The notes under the pieces: model-generated | Databases searched by the model: none | Seen by the model: the letters and a program-made list of their open reading frames with translations, nothing else | What the model was told of the DNA's origin: nothing | From: JBGSUZ01 sp964404895 | Lineage (GTDB): Bacteria > Bacillota > Clostridia > Peptostreptococcales > Acidaminobacteraceae | Direction of reading: 5' to 3' | Assembly (NCBI GenBank): GCA_964404895.1 | Contig: CAYOLV010000004.1 | Coordinates: forward strand, 310,001-374,000 | DNA length: 64,000 bases | Shown: in pieces, positions 42,562 to 51,056 of the stretch | How positions within the stretch are numbered: position 1 is the first letter of the stretch | Layout of the letters: every line of letters begins with the position of its first letter | Program-made: the position numbers and the translations under genes

Positions 42562-43989
42562 CTATTGTGCCAACTGTTCTGGGCTCAAAATACTCAGTCC
42601 CAGACCTGTCCGATCGATGTTTTCAGATAACTCTTCAAAGATTTGACCCTGACTGTATTTTTGTATGGCGTGATCGATCAAATCGACTTGAGCCCTGATG
42701 GTTCTCTCGTTGGCCTTTCTGCCATCTGACAAGCCTTTCAAAGTAAACAAATTGCTGACGAGACCTAAGTCTGTCATGTCCATGTCCTTTCCGCTTGTTC
42801 TTGCAAATAAAAGACCTTCACGGCTTGCCTGAATATACCTTGCCAAATACAGTGCATTATTAGATTCCTTGTAGTCTTCCGTCACAAGAGCAAGTACTGC
42901 TTTAGAGCTCCCTGATAGTATATACTTCTTTGGAACTTGTTCCAATACTGGATTAAGCAAAATTCCTGTTCGAGCATAACTTTGTTCTTCTAAGGCCATT
43001 AACACTGCCCCACCGCCAATCTGATGCCCTACCAAGGTCAAGTCATTTAAGTCTAGCTTATCTTTGAAGCCTTCGTCAATCAGGCCTTTATTTAGTCTTT
43101 CCAAAGCTTTAAAGGTTTCTTCCAAATCCCCTTTTTGAATGAGGGTCATTTTTCTTTCCAATTCTATTTTTTCATCTGTCATATCAATTTGAGCTAAGGA
43201 GGATCTTGCCCCCAAAATATATTCTTTCTTGTTGTATACTGTGGCGTAAGCACTATAGGGGTGATTAATCACCGCTACAAAATAACCTTTTGCGGCTAAA
43301 GTTTCTGCTAGCCGAGAGTATTGGTCACTGCTGCTCTTAAATCCATGGCTAATAATGGCGACTTGATACTCAAGATCTGACCCTTTAATTTTACGGGTCA
43401 AATATGCACTGGTGTTCACAGATTTTAAGTGTCTGATCATGATTTCAGGCATACCATAACTCAGCGCTAAGCCCTCAATTGAAGCATTTCCACCTTCAAT
43501 CCACTTTTTACGTTCTCCCGCTCTGGATTGAACAGGGTAGTACATTTGAACAGTAAATCTTCGCTTGCCGCTAGAGTCTCTAGATAAGGTTTCAAGGCGA
43601 TCGGTACTTTCAACGGTCATCTTCCATGTCCCTATCTTTTGACTCTGGTCAAAGGCGCTAACCGTTTTAATAATTGGAAAAATTGCCAAACTGCAAATGG
43701 AAATATAGGCGCAGATTAAATAAAGTTTTTTGTTGAACTTCATGGTCACCTGCATTTTTTTCTTACCTGCTAAAATCAGTGCCATATATTCAACAATGAC
43801 TACGGCCATCACAAAGTAAATTGGCCAAAGTTGCCATGCCCCTCGCCATACTTTGATCATCCCAATGTTCACTATCAAAAATAAAATAGCCCCTGCTGTC
43901 GGAATCTTTCTGAGGTGGTTGTGGAGCGGCTTGTAGCCAATCAACACCCCCAGCATAACAATTGTCCCAATGACGAAGATTAGACTCAC
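42562..43989 (-). CDS. Alpha/beta-hydrolase-like membrane protein lacking the nucleophile serine
   Basis: 475 residues. Three to four hydrophobic segments in the first 125 residues, then an alpha/beta-hydrolase domain of PAF-acetylhydrolase type (QMYYPV, AIISHGFKSSSDQYSRLAETLAAKGYFVAVINHP). Where the nucleophile elbow GHSxGG is expected the sequence is GHQIGG with Gln 323, and the codon is clearly CAG, so the usual catalytic serine is absent. The protein may be inactive or use another residue. GTG 43989 follows GGGAG by four bases. First gene of the operon that ends in rtcB-recX. Confidence 0.72.
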   Translation of the reverse strand: MSLIFVIGTIVMLGVLIGYKPLHNHLRKIPTAGAILFLIVNIGMIKVWRGAWQLWPIYFVMAVVIVEYMALILAGKKKMQVTMKFNKKLYLICAYISICSLAIFPIIKTVSAFDQSQKIGTWKMTVESTDRLETLSRDSSGKRRFTVQMYYPVQSRAGERKKWIEGGNASIEGLALSYGMPEIMIRHLKSVNTSAYLTRKIKGSDLEYQVAIISHGFKSSSDQYSRLAETLAAKGYFVAVINHPYSAYATVYNKKEYILGARSSLAQIDMTDEKIELERKMTLIQKGDLEETFKALERLNKGLIDEGFKDKLDLNDLTLVGHQIGGGAVLMALEEQSYARTGILLNPVLEQVPKKYILSGSSKAVLALVTEDYKESNNALYLARYIQASREGLLFARTSGKDMDMTDLGLVSNLFTLKGLSDGRKANERTIRAQVDLIDHAIQKYSQGQIFEELSENIDRTGLGLSILSPEQLAQ

Positions 43990-44046
43990 CTGACTCCCAC
44001 ACTTTCACGGATGATTTATGAATTCTTATTTCTTTATTTTACCACG

Positions 44047-44100
44047 AAAAAAATCTTAGCGCAGAGAAAATTAACTTAACCTTCTCCGTTCGCTAAGATT
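44047..44100 (-). terminator. Intrinsic terminator after GNAT gene
   Basis: Minus strand: outer 10-bp stem AATCTTAGCG / CGCTAAGATT with an inner GAGAA / TTCTC helix, followed by seven T. The outer stem is separated by about 29 bases. Confidence 0.8.
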
Positions 44101-44119
44101 TTATGCACAGGGTTTATAT

Positions 44120-44560
44120 TTAGAGATCAATACTCATTTGGATCCATTCTTCATCTTCTTCAATCACTTGAAAACCTACGCGTTCAAATACCTTGACCCC
44201 CCGACGATCTTCGGGTTTTAACAGTGCATAAATATTAGGTTTGTCGTAGTCATACTGGTCAATGAGATAGTCTACACACTGAGTAATAAAGTCATAGCCC
44301 ATGCCCTCACCCACAAAATCTGGCAACAAAGCACCACTCATTTCCATAATGCCATCTTCATCAAAGGTTACTTCTGTAAATCCGATGATTTCTTCATCTT
44401 CATTGACGGCGACATAAAGATCCACATCGTTGGAAGCCAACAGAGTGTCTATATCTGAAGCATGCTTTTCAGAATCAAAGCATTTGTAGTCATTCCCATG
44501 TTTGTAACTGATAATCACATTTGCATCTTCTTCATTGATCGGTCTAAATAGGAATTCCAT
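44120..44560 (-). CDS. GNAT-family N-acetyltransferase
   Basis: 146 residues with the GNAT fold: IIGFTEVTFDEDGIMEMSGALLPDFVGEGMGYDFITQCVDYL carries strand 4 and the acetyl-CoA loop (GEGMGY), then PNIYALLKPEDRRGVKVFERVGFQVIEEDEEWIQM is the typical C-terminal strand set. It would acetylate an amine of unknown identity. ATG 44560 follows GGAGGTG by 7 bases; an earlier ATG at 44575 contains the ribosome site. Single gene with its own terminator. Confidence 0.85.
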   Translation of the reverse strand: MEFLFRPINEEDANVIISYKHGNDYKCFDSEKHASDIDTLLASNDVDLYVAVNEDEEIIGFTEVTFDEDGIMEMSGALLPDFVGEGMGYDFITQCVDYLIDQYDYDKPNIYALLKPEDRRGVKVFERVGFQVIEEDEEWIQMSIDL

Positions 44561-44605
44561 AGGCCCACCTCCCATTTGATTTACATATACCCCGACTTTT
44601 TCCCT

Positions 44606-45589
44606 TTAATCGAAAGGAATGTGATGAAAAAGCCCACAGCTTGGACACCTTTCATCTTGAAAATACACATTCACATTTCCATCATACCGTTCCACCAATG
44701 TATAACCGCAAGATTTGCACTTGGTCTCATTTTTATGACCATGAACGTTGCCTATATAGACATCTTTTAAATACCGATGCGCCAATGTCTGAGCTCGAAT
44801 CAGGTCTTCATAAGAGGTTTCGTGGCGACTCATTTTATAATTGGGGAAGTAACGGCTGATGTGAAGAGGAATATGCTCCGATAAAGTGCCAACTTTCTTA
44901 AACATAGCTTCCATAACGGCTGGATCGTCGTTTAGTCCTGGTATAAGCAAGAAAGTCAACTCTAAATGACTTCGGTCATAGAGGTATTCTATAGTCTCCA
45001 GCACAGGCTCCAGCGTTCCGCCACAAACATCTTTATAGAAACTTTGGGTATAACCCTTTAAGTCGATGTTAAAAGCATCTACCACTAAAGCTAACTCCGA
45101 CAGAGGGCTGTTTTCCAAATAGCCATTGCTGATCATTACATTTTTACGATGATGTTTCCGATTCAATTCAAAAATATCCATCAAAAATTCAAACTGGATA
45201 CCTGGTTCATTATAGGTCGCCGCAATACCAATGCTGTCTTCCACCTCTAATGATCTATAGACAAAGTCTTGAGCCGTGGTATGAATGCCTTCTCCTATTT
45301 GTTGAGAAATTTCATTGTTTTGACAAAACTGGCAACTAAAATTGCAGCCATAACTTCCAAAACTAACAATTTTTTTACCCGGATAAAAGTGATATAAAGG
45401 CTTTTTCTCTATTGGGTCTAGAGCGTAGGAAGAGATAACGCCATATGTATTGGCATGTAAAATACCATTGATGTTCTGACGCACGCCACATTTTCCAGTT
45501 GCACCTTCTATAAGAATGCAGCCATGCGGACATAAATTGCAACGTACTTTCTGATGTTCTAGCTTTTCATAATACTCTGCGATCTTCAT
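44606..45589 (-). CDS. amrS: AmmeMemoRadiSam system radical SAM enzyme AmrS
   Basis: 327 residues. The radical SAM cluster motif is GCNFSCQFCQN with C82, C86 and C89; an N-terminal zinc-like CNLCPHGC and C-terminal CKSCGYTL...CPSCG zinc ribbon flank it, all usual for AmrS. AmrS is a radical SAM enzyme of the AMMECR1/Memo group with unknown substrate; the AMMECR1 and Memo partners are not visible in the window. Its ribosome site GAGGGGG is the 3' arm of a hairpin described separately. Confidence 0.88.
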   Translation of the reverse strand: MKIAEYYEKLEHQKVRCNLCPHGCILIEGATGKCGVRQNINGILHANTYGVISSYALDPIEKKPLYHFYPGKKIVSFGSYGCNFSCQFCQNNEISQQIGEGIHTTAQDFVYRSLEVEDSIGIAATYNEPGIQFEFLMDIFELNRKHHRKNVMISNGYLENSPLSELALVVDAFNIDLKGYTQSFYKDVCGGTLEPVLETIEYLYDRSHLELTFLLIPGLNDDPAVMEAMFKKVGTLSEHIPLHISRYFPNYKMSRHETSYEDLIRAQTLAHRYLKDVYIGNVHGHKNETKCKSCGYTLVERYDGNVNVYFQDERCPSCGLFHHIPFD

Positions 45590-45655
45590 AAAAAGACCCC
45601 CTCATTGAAGTAAGAAAACAGATTACTGTTCCTATACCTCATACTGAGGGGGTAT
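45590..45655 (-). promoter_or_regulatory. Two-state hairpin/terminator overlapping the amrS ribosome site
   Basis: Minus strand: ACCCCCTCA (45653-45645) can pair over nine bases with TGAGGGGGT (45604-45596), which is followed by CTTTTT and immediately by the amrS ATG. This works as a terminator, and it also sequesters the amrS ribosome site GAGGGGG. The same 5' arm can instead pair locally: TATAC...CTCA-GTA-TGAG-GTATA, with a three-C bulge. The two pairings exclude each other. An AACAG-TAAT-CTGTT hairpin lies between them. Confidence 0.6.
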
Positions 45656-45662
45656 AAACACC

Positions 45663-46226
45663 TTATTTATCTATTGCAAGACCCGAAAGAGTTTTTGATA
45701 AATCATCACTTGGAACAATCACTGACTTGCCATCTACTTTTTTCACATGAATGTCGATTGTATTTTCCACAAACACCACTTTGCTGTCATTGATTTTTTT
45801 GATTAAGTATTCAACCATCAAACCTGAAGCTTTTGTTTTAGCCGTGTCATCTCCACCTTGGAGCTTTTGAACTTCTTCTCCGATGTTCTCCATCATGTCA
45901 TCATAAATCAGAGCTGTATTAGGTAATTTGATCAGAACGGTCACCACCGTCTCCTCTTCGCTTACCTTCCCGTCTTTGATTTCGTATACCATACGGCCAA
46001 AGAACTGCTTCATTACTTCATTGTCGCCAAAAGCAAGATTTTCTGGTACAGATTCCAATTGACCTTCTGCTTCTTTAAACTGACCGGCTTTCAAATTTTC
46101 TAAATAGGTGCTCACCACCTCCGTGCTTAGCTTTGTTGCCTCCTCGGAAGTTTCCTTTGGCGCTTGACATGCAACGAGCAACAAGCCCATCACGAATACC
46201 AATCCTAAACTGAATAACTTTTTCAC
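45663..46226 (-). CDS. Predicted lipoprotein
   Basis: 187 residues: signal peptide with lipobox LVAC (Cys 20), then a soluble domain of about 165 residues with a predicted helix-strand pattern (VVSTYLENLKAGQFKEAEGQLE... GKVSEEETVVTVLIKLPNTALIYDDM), reminiscent of the small cystatin-like DUF4878/DUF5105 lipoproteins. Ligand unknown. GTG 46226 follows GGAGGAC. It lies 23 bases after proC and 73 bases before amrS with a hairpin between. Confidence 0.75.
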   Translation of the reverse strand: MKKLFSLGLVFVMGLLLVACQAPKETSEEATKLSTEVVSTYLENLKAGQFKEAEGQLESVPENLAFGDNEVMKQFFGRMVYEIKDGKVSEEETVVTVLIKLPNTALIYDDMMENIGEEVQKLQGGDDTAKTKASGLMVEYLIKKINDSKVVFVENTIDIHVKKVDGKSVIVPSDDLSKTLSGLAIDK

Positions 46227-46249
46227 AAAATGTCCTCCAATAATTTATG

Positions 46250-47062
46250 CTATTTTTTACCCATCAACTGTGTCGTCTTAAGGGTACAAGATGCCATGGC
46301 TCGCATTACTGCAGCTCTAAAACCGTTCTCTTCAAGGGTTTTTAAAGCTTCAATGGTAGTGCCTCCTGGAGAGGTCACTTGGTCTTTTAAAACCCCTGGG
46401 TGCAATCCTGTTTCTAAAACCATTTTCCCTGCACCCATCATAGCTTGCGCCGCCATACGATAGGCTTGATCTCTTTGGAAGCCTTGTCTGACGCCTTCGT
46501 CAGCCATGGCTTCAATCATTTGAAACATATAGGCCGGAGCAGAACCACTGATTGCAGGAACCGCGTCCATAAGTTTTTCTTCAATGATCTCTACTGCTCC
46601 AAAACTTTTAAGAAATCCCAGTACCCAGTCTCTTTCTTCTGGCTCAAACTTATCCGAGAAAGTGACTGCTGTCATAGCCGCCATCACTTGAGCAGGTGTA
46701 TTGGGCATGGTTCTCGCCACCTTGACGTCATCCCCAAACCAATACCGAACATTTTCAATACTCAGCCCTGCGGCGATGGTAATGATTACATGTTCTGCAG
46801 TGATTTCTGGTTTGATTTTCTCAATGACTTCTTGATATTGATAAGGTTTGACGCCTAACAAGACATATTTAGCACCGGACAGAACTTCAATCTCTGACCC
46901 AAGGACTGTCATGCCTTTAAATTCAGTTGCAATTTTTTCTGCCTTTGTCGATGTTCTATTGAAAAGCACGACTTCTTCTGCAGGATATGCCCCTGTAGAC
47001 ATCATGCCCCGAATCATGGCGCTGGACATATTGCCCGTACCGATAAATCCGATTGTTTTCAT
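46250..47062 (-). CDS. proC: Pyrroline-5-carboxylate reductase
   Basis: 270 residues: N-terminal Rossmann motif IGFIGTGNMSSAMIRGM, MPNTPAQVMAAMTAV in the middle and the C-terminal dimerisation helix with ISGSAPAYMFQMIEAMADEGVRQGF and DQVTSPGGTTIEALKTLE. It reduces pyrroline-5-carboxylate to proline with NAD(P)H. Length fits. Between a cysteine desulfurase-like gene (16 bases) and a lipoprotein gene (23 bases). Confidence 0.93.
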   Translation of the reverse strand: MKTIGFIGTGNMSSAMIRGMMSTGAYPAEEVVLFNRTSTKAEKIATEFKGMTVLGSEIEVLSGAKYVLLGVKPYQYQEVIEKIKPEITAEHVIITIAAGLSIENVRYWFGDDVKVARTMPNTPAQVMAAMTAVTFSDKFEPEERDWVLGFLKSFGAVEIIEEKLMDAVPAISGSAPAYMFQMIEAMADEGVRQGFQRDQAYRMAAQAMMGAGKMVLETGLHPGVLKDQVTSPGGTTIEALKTLEENGFRAAVMRAMASCTLKTTQLMGKK

Positions 47063-47078
47063 AAGAAAACCTCCCTTT

Positions 47079-48233
47079 TTACAACATGTCCATCAATTTA
47101 AAGATGGCTTCAATGGCTAAGTCTACTTCTTCAAACGTATTGAAATATGAGAAACTAAACCTTACGGTTCCTTGTGGAAATGTGCCTAAATGCTTGTGTG
47201 CATGAGGGGCGCAGTGCATGCCAACCCGAGTGGAGATTCCATGATTTTTATCTAAGTAATAACTAATTTCAGCATTGTCCATTCCAACAAAATCTAAAGA
47301 GACCACAGCCGTTCTGTCTACAATTCCTTTTTTTCCTATAATTCGAATCCCCGAATTGTTTTGGAGACCTTCTATAAATCTTTCCGTCAGCGCCATTTCA
47401 TGGGCATGAATTTTGTCTATGCCTTCTGACTTTAAATACTTCACCGCTGCAGAAAGTCCGTATAATCCTACTGTATTAGGTGTGCCTGATTCAAACTTAT
47501 CAGGTAACATTTCCGGCTGAACTTCAGACTCTGAATGACTTCCAGTGCCACCAACGATCAAAGACTCTAGCGCCTCACTTAACTCATCGGTAATTACAAA
47601 GCCACCCACCCCTTGAGGACCTAAAAGACTTTTATGCCCTGTAAAAGCCACGGCGTCTGCTTGAATTTTTTTCATAGAAACAGGTAAAACGCCTGCAGTT
47701 TGAGCGGCATCCACCACAAACCACAAATCATGTTTTTTTGCAAACGCTCCCACTTTCTCAAGAGGGTTTACAGTACCACAAACGTTGCTGGCATGGGTAC
47801 AAATAATTAACTGGGTATTGGGTTTTACCAATGCATCTATTTGATCAGTTAAGATAGTGCCCTCTTCGTCTGCAGGTATAAGGTCATATGTGATGCCCTT
47901 ATCAAGCAACTGATGTAAGGGCCTGACCACTGCATTATGTTCAAGGGATGAAATTAACACATGATCTCCAGGTTTTAACAGCCCTTTTATGATCATATTC
48001 AGACTCTGGGTAATGTTCATGGTAAATACCACATTTTGCGGAGCTGGCCCCTCAAATAACTCACAGAGCATTTCTCTAAGCTCTAATATGACCCTTTGAG
48101 CCTGAAATGCTTCGGCATAAGCGCCTCTGCTGACGTTACAACCAATATTCGTAATAAAATTGCTCATGGCGTCTGCCACACCCGGTGCTTTGGGATAAGA
48201 AGTTGCTCCATTGTCCATATAAATGCGTTCCAT
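47079..48233 (-). CDS. Cysteine desulfurase-family aminotransferase V protein
   Basis: 384 residues of PLP-dependent aminotransferase class V. IYMDNGATSYPKAPGVADAM at the N terminus, VDAAQTAG for cofactor contact, the Schiff-base lysine in FTGHKSLLGPQGVGGF and the C-terminal active-site cysteine region MHCAPHAHKHLGTFPQGTVRFSF. This subgroup of cysteine desulfurase-like enzymes releases sulfur or related products from cysteine; the exact partner is unknown. No iscU or sufE gene is adjacent. GGAGGTGG precedes ATG. In the same operon as proC. Confidence 0.85.
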   Translation of the reverse strand: MERIYMDNGATSYPKAPGVADAMSNFITNIGCNVSRGAYAEAFQAQRVILELREMLCELFEGPAPQNVVFTMNITQSLNMIIKGLLKPGDHVLISSLEHNAVVRPLHQLLDKGITYDLIPADEEGTILTDQIDALVKPNTQLIICTHASNVCGTVNPLEKVGAFAKKHDLWFVVDAAQTAGVLPVSMKKIQADAVAFTGHKSLLGPQGVGGFVITDELSEALESLIVGGTGSHSESEVQPEMLPDKFESGTPNTVGLYGLSAAVKYLKSEGIDKIHAHEMALTERFIEGLQNNSGIRIIGKKGIVDRTAVVSLDFVGMDNAEISYYLDKNHGISTRVGMHCAPHAHKHLGTFPQGTVRFSFSYFNTFEEVDLAIEAIFKLMDML

Positions 48234-48261
48234 TTTCCACCTCCAGTTTCTTTAATCAATC

Positions 48262-48759
48262 TTACTTTTTCTTATTTTTATGAGCATGATCGAAGCTTGA
48301 CGGCTTAAATTGACTCAACGCCTTTTTTAATGCGTCCATTTGGGCTACAGGTAAATATAAATCTTTTTGAATTCGTCTTTTTCTAACCATCATGGCAAAA
48401 GTAAATTTCGCATTTTTTTCATCTAAAGCTTTCAACTCCACAAGGGTAAAATCTTCTGGTTTGATTTTGGTATTGCCTATGGTTAGCCGATCCTTTTCAA
48501 CAATAATTTTTGAAATATTGGTCACTAAATTCATAGACAAGATCAGTACCCCTGCCATTAGATAATCGTCAAAATTTGTAAAGTAATTGTATAGTGCTAT
48601 CCCTGTATTGGTGATATACACAAAATATCTGAACTTCCTATCAATCAGTTTTAAATAGTAAATGTCGCCCTGCTCAAAACTCTTGATTGATTTTTGGATT
48701 TTCACTTCACAGTATACCGCATAGGCTGCTACCAGAAGTGTTGGAATACTAAAATTCAT
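48262..48759 (-). CDS. Membrane protein with PH-like domain, unknown function
   Basis: 165 residues: an N-terminal hydrophobic segment, then two central membrane segments (about 45-90, YITNTGIALYNYF and LMAGVLILSMNL) and a C-terminal beta-rich part (IVEKDRLTIGNTKIKPEDFTLVELKAL) that resembles PH-like (YdbT/PH_2-type) domains. ATG 48759 follows GGAGGG by five bases; a longer frame to 48771 includes the ribosome site. First gene of the operon ahead of the desulfurase-like gene. A TATAAT at about 48825-48830 on the minus strand is a probable -10. Confidence 0.65.
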   Translation of the reverse strand: MNFSIPTLLVAAYAVYCEVKIQKSIKSFEQGDIYYLKLIDRKFRYFVYITNTGIALYNYFTNFDDYLMAGVLILSMNLVTNISKIIVEKDRLTIGNTKIKPEDFTLVELKALDEKNAKFTFAMMVRKRRIQKDLYLPVAQMDALKKALSQFKPSSFDHAHKNKKK

Positions 48760-48898
48760 ATAACCCTCCACCTGTTCATTTTAGCTAATCTGATGCTTTC
48801 TGCCAAAAGCAGTTCACGTTATATTATAACCTATTTTAGCTGGTCTATGTGAAGAAATAATTTACTCAAAACCTAGTCAGTTGGATTTTGTCTAAACG

Positions 48899-48934
48899 AA
48901 AAAAAACGCGCCTGATTCTATGATCAGACACGCC
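48899..48934 (-). terminator. Terminator downstream of tRNA-Val
   Basis: Minus strand stem GCG...CTGAT / ATCAG...CGC (imperfect) followed by eight T, about 40 bases downstream of the tRNA. Confidence 0.65.
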
Positions 48935-48975
48935 TTAATTATCTTAGTAAAATTAACTTTTATGTGTAAAAAGAA

Positions 48976-49052
48976 TGGTGGGACTAACTGGAATCGAACC
49001 AGTGACCCCTTGCATGTCAAGCAAGTACTCTAACCAGCTGAGCTATAACCCC
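48976..49052 (-). tRNA. tRNA-Val (anticodon GAC)
   Basis: 77-base cloverleaf on the minus strand: acceptor GGGGTTA / TAGTCCC (G-U pairs included), D arm with AGCTCAGCTGGTTAGAGTAC, anticodon stem CTTGC/GCAAG with loop TTGACAT and anticodon GAC (reads GUC, valine), T arm CTGGTTCGATTCCAG, discriminator A and encoded CCA. A good promoter lies just upstream and a terminator downstream, so it is transcribed as a single tRNA. Confidence 0.96.
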
Positions 49053-49073
49053 ACATCAATTAGCACAATATTT

Positions 49074-49101
49074 ATTATACCTAGCTAAGTTTAAAAGTCA
49101 A
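49074..49101 (-). promoter_or_regulatory. Promoter of tRNA-Val
   Basis: Minus strand TTGACT (49101-49096), 16-base spacer, TATAAT (49079-49074). The predicted start is about 15 bases before the tRNA. Confidence 0.8.
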
Positions 49102-49127
49102 GGCATAAAACGAAAAAACACCCTATT

Positions 49128-50897
49128 TTATTGTTCTAGTTTATGAAGCACCTTGAAAAACAATTCTACTGCCCAAGGATCAAACTGATTGCCTGATCCT
49201 TTTGCTATTTCATTGGCAGCTTGTTTGGCATTCAAGGAGTCTCTGTAAATCCGTTCACTGGTAATAGCCACATAGGTATCCACAACGGAGAGCATCCTAG
49301 ACAAGATTGGAATCAAGTCCCCTTTCACTCCATCCGCATTATTCATGCCATCATATCGATGATGGTGGTAAAGGATGTATTTGGAAATTTGCTGGTAATG
49401 ATGGCTCATGTCTGCAATCTTGGCGCCAGACTCACAGTGACGGCGTATAACCTTTTTATCATCATCGTCTAAGAGCTTAAGGGAGTAAATTTCGTCATCA
49501 AGACAAAGCATCCCAATATCGTAAACCTCACTTAGCAAAATAGCTTCTTTAATCAAGTGAGAGACTTCCTTGTCTAGCAAACACATTTCGGTCATGAACA
49601 ACTTCACTTTAGAGGTAAAGGCAAAGCCTTCATAAGGATGTACAGACATTTTCTTATAGAGATATTGGAAAGTCTCCTCAAAGAAAGTTCGTTTCATGAT
49701 GCTTTTTTTAGCATACATGTCTTCGTCGGCTCGGTTCATACATAAACGTATATTGTCACTGGGTTGAGTCTTGGTACAATAACCTAAAGCAATACTGAGC
49801 TTGCCCAGTTTAGTGGTTCTACGATCTGCAGCCGCCTTAATTCTTTGAATAATGAGCTCTGCCTCTTTCTCATCCGTTTCAGGTAAAAAGACAAGAAACT
49901 CATCGCCTCCAATCCTTGCAATAATGTCTTCAGACCTGCAAGCATTTCTAAGGACATCTGCAGTTATGCGAATAATATTGTCTCCTTCGTCATGTCCCAT
50001 GAGGTCGTTTGAGATTTTCAGTCCGTTCAAATCCGCCATGATTAAAGTTATAGGTAACTGTCTAGTAGTGTTCAGTCGATCAATTTCCTCATCTAAATAA
50101 TTGCGATTGTACAAACCCGTCATACTGTCATGGAAGGTCAGATAGTTGACTCTTCCCTGCAACTCAAGTTCTTCTGTAATATTGGTCAAAGTTACAACTC
50201 GTCCCAAATACTTGCCATCTGCAGAAGAAATGTTGGCAATTTTCATGATGACTGAAAAATCTTTATCCATATGGGTGATGATTTGACACTCTACGTTGTT
50301 TTTAGTGGGTTCCTCTGCAATATTGTTTCCCGTTTCTTTATCATATGCCTTAAAATAATCAGATATTTTTTTGCCGATATATTCACCGTGAATATCTAAT
50401 ATTCTACGACCCGGTTGATTGATATAGTTAATATATCCCAGTTCATCTTCTGCAATAACACCATCAATAACACTCTCTAGAATCGCCTCTTGCCATCTTT
50501 GCTGATCTTTTATTTTCTGTTCAGCTTCAAATTTAGCCAGACTGAGTTCAATGTTAAACTGCAATTCCACAGGATCTACAGGCTTGACCATGTAACTGCT
50601 GCCCTTACTCATTTTTAAAGTTTCCATCAATGACAGATCAGAACTGGCTGTTAAAAAAATAACGGTGGTGTCGATTTGTTTGCTGATTTCAGCAGCAGCC
50701 TCCACGCCATTCATGTCCTCTGCAAGCCAAATATCCATGAGAATGATATCTGGACGCAACAACAAAGCCTTTTCAATAGCTTCGGCTCCATTAGAAACAA
50801 CACCTATACAGACATAGCCCAAAGATGTTATCAAATCTTTCAGTTGTGTGGCTAGCGTTATGGAATCTTCTACAATCAGAAGTTCGATTTTCTTCAT
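49128..50897 (-). CDS. Receiver-PAS-GGDEF-HD-GYP-like signalling protein
   Basis: 589 residues: receiver domain (1-120; ILMDIWLAED at the phospho-acceptor), PAS (about 130-245), GGDEF (about 250-410) with the active motif GGDEF at 330-334 and the inhibitory I-site RSED at 321-324 exactly five residues before it, then an HD-GYP-like C terminus (about 420-589). The first HD motif is degenerate: YDIGM at 459-463 where HDIGK is expected, and no GYP is found, though HHHRYDG is kept. Predicted c-di-GMP synthesis controlled by phosphorylation, with the HD part possibly only binding. Monocistronic, divergent from the RMD1-like gene. Confidence 0.85.
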   Translation of the reverse strand: MKKIELLIVEDSITLATQLKDLITSLGYVCIGVVSNGAEAIEKALLLRPDIILMDIWLAEDMNGVEAAAEISKQIDTTVIFLTASSDLSLMETLKMSKGSSYMVKPVDPVELQFNIELSLAKFEAEQKIKDQQRWQEAILESVIDGVIAEDELGYINYINQPGRRILDIHGEYIGKKISDYFKAYDKETGNNIAEEPTKNNVECQIITHMDKDFSVIMKIANISSADGKYLGRVVTLTNITEELELQGRVNYLTFHDSMTGLYNRNYLDEEIDRLNTTRQLPITLIMADLNGLKISNDLMGHDEGDNIIRITADVLRNACRSEDIIARIGGDEFLVFLPETDEKEAELIIQRIKAAADRRTTKLGKLSIALGYCTKTQPSDNIRLCMNRADEDMYAKKSIMKRTFFEETFQYLYKKMSVHPYEGFAFTSKVKLFMTEMCLLDKEVSHLIKEAILLSEVYDIGMLCLDDEIYSLKLLDDDDKKVIRRHCESGAKIADMSHHYQQISKYILYHHHRYDGMNNADGVKGDLIPILSRMLSVVDTYVAITSERIYRDSLNAKQAANEIAKGSGNQFDPWAVELFFKVLHKLEQ

Positions 50898-51056
50898 GTT
50901 ACACCTCTCTTACGACCACCCGTGTTAGTCTATTTATAACCTCATATCCACTTTAAAAGCATTTATTTTTACATTAGGCAATTATTAGTTTATTTTTCTC
51001 CGATACTTCGTCAAATCTTAGGGTATGTATTTACAAAAGCACAAGGGGGACTATTT

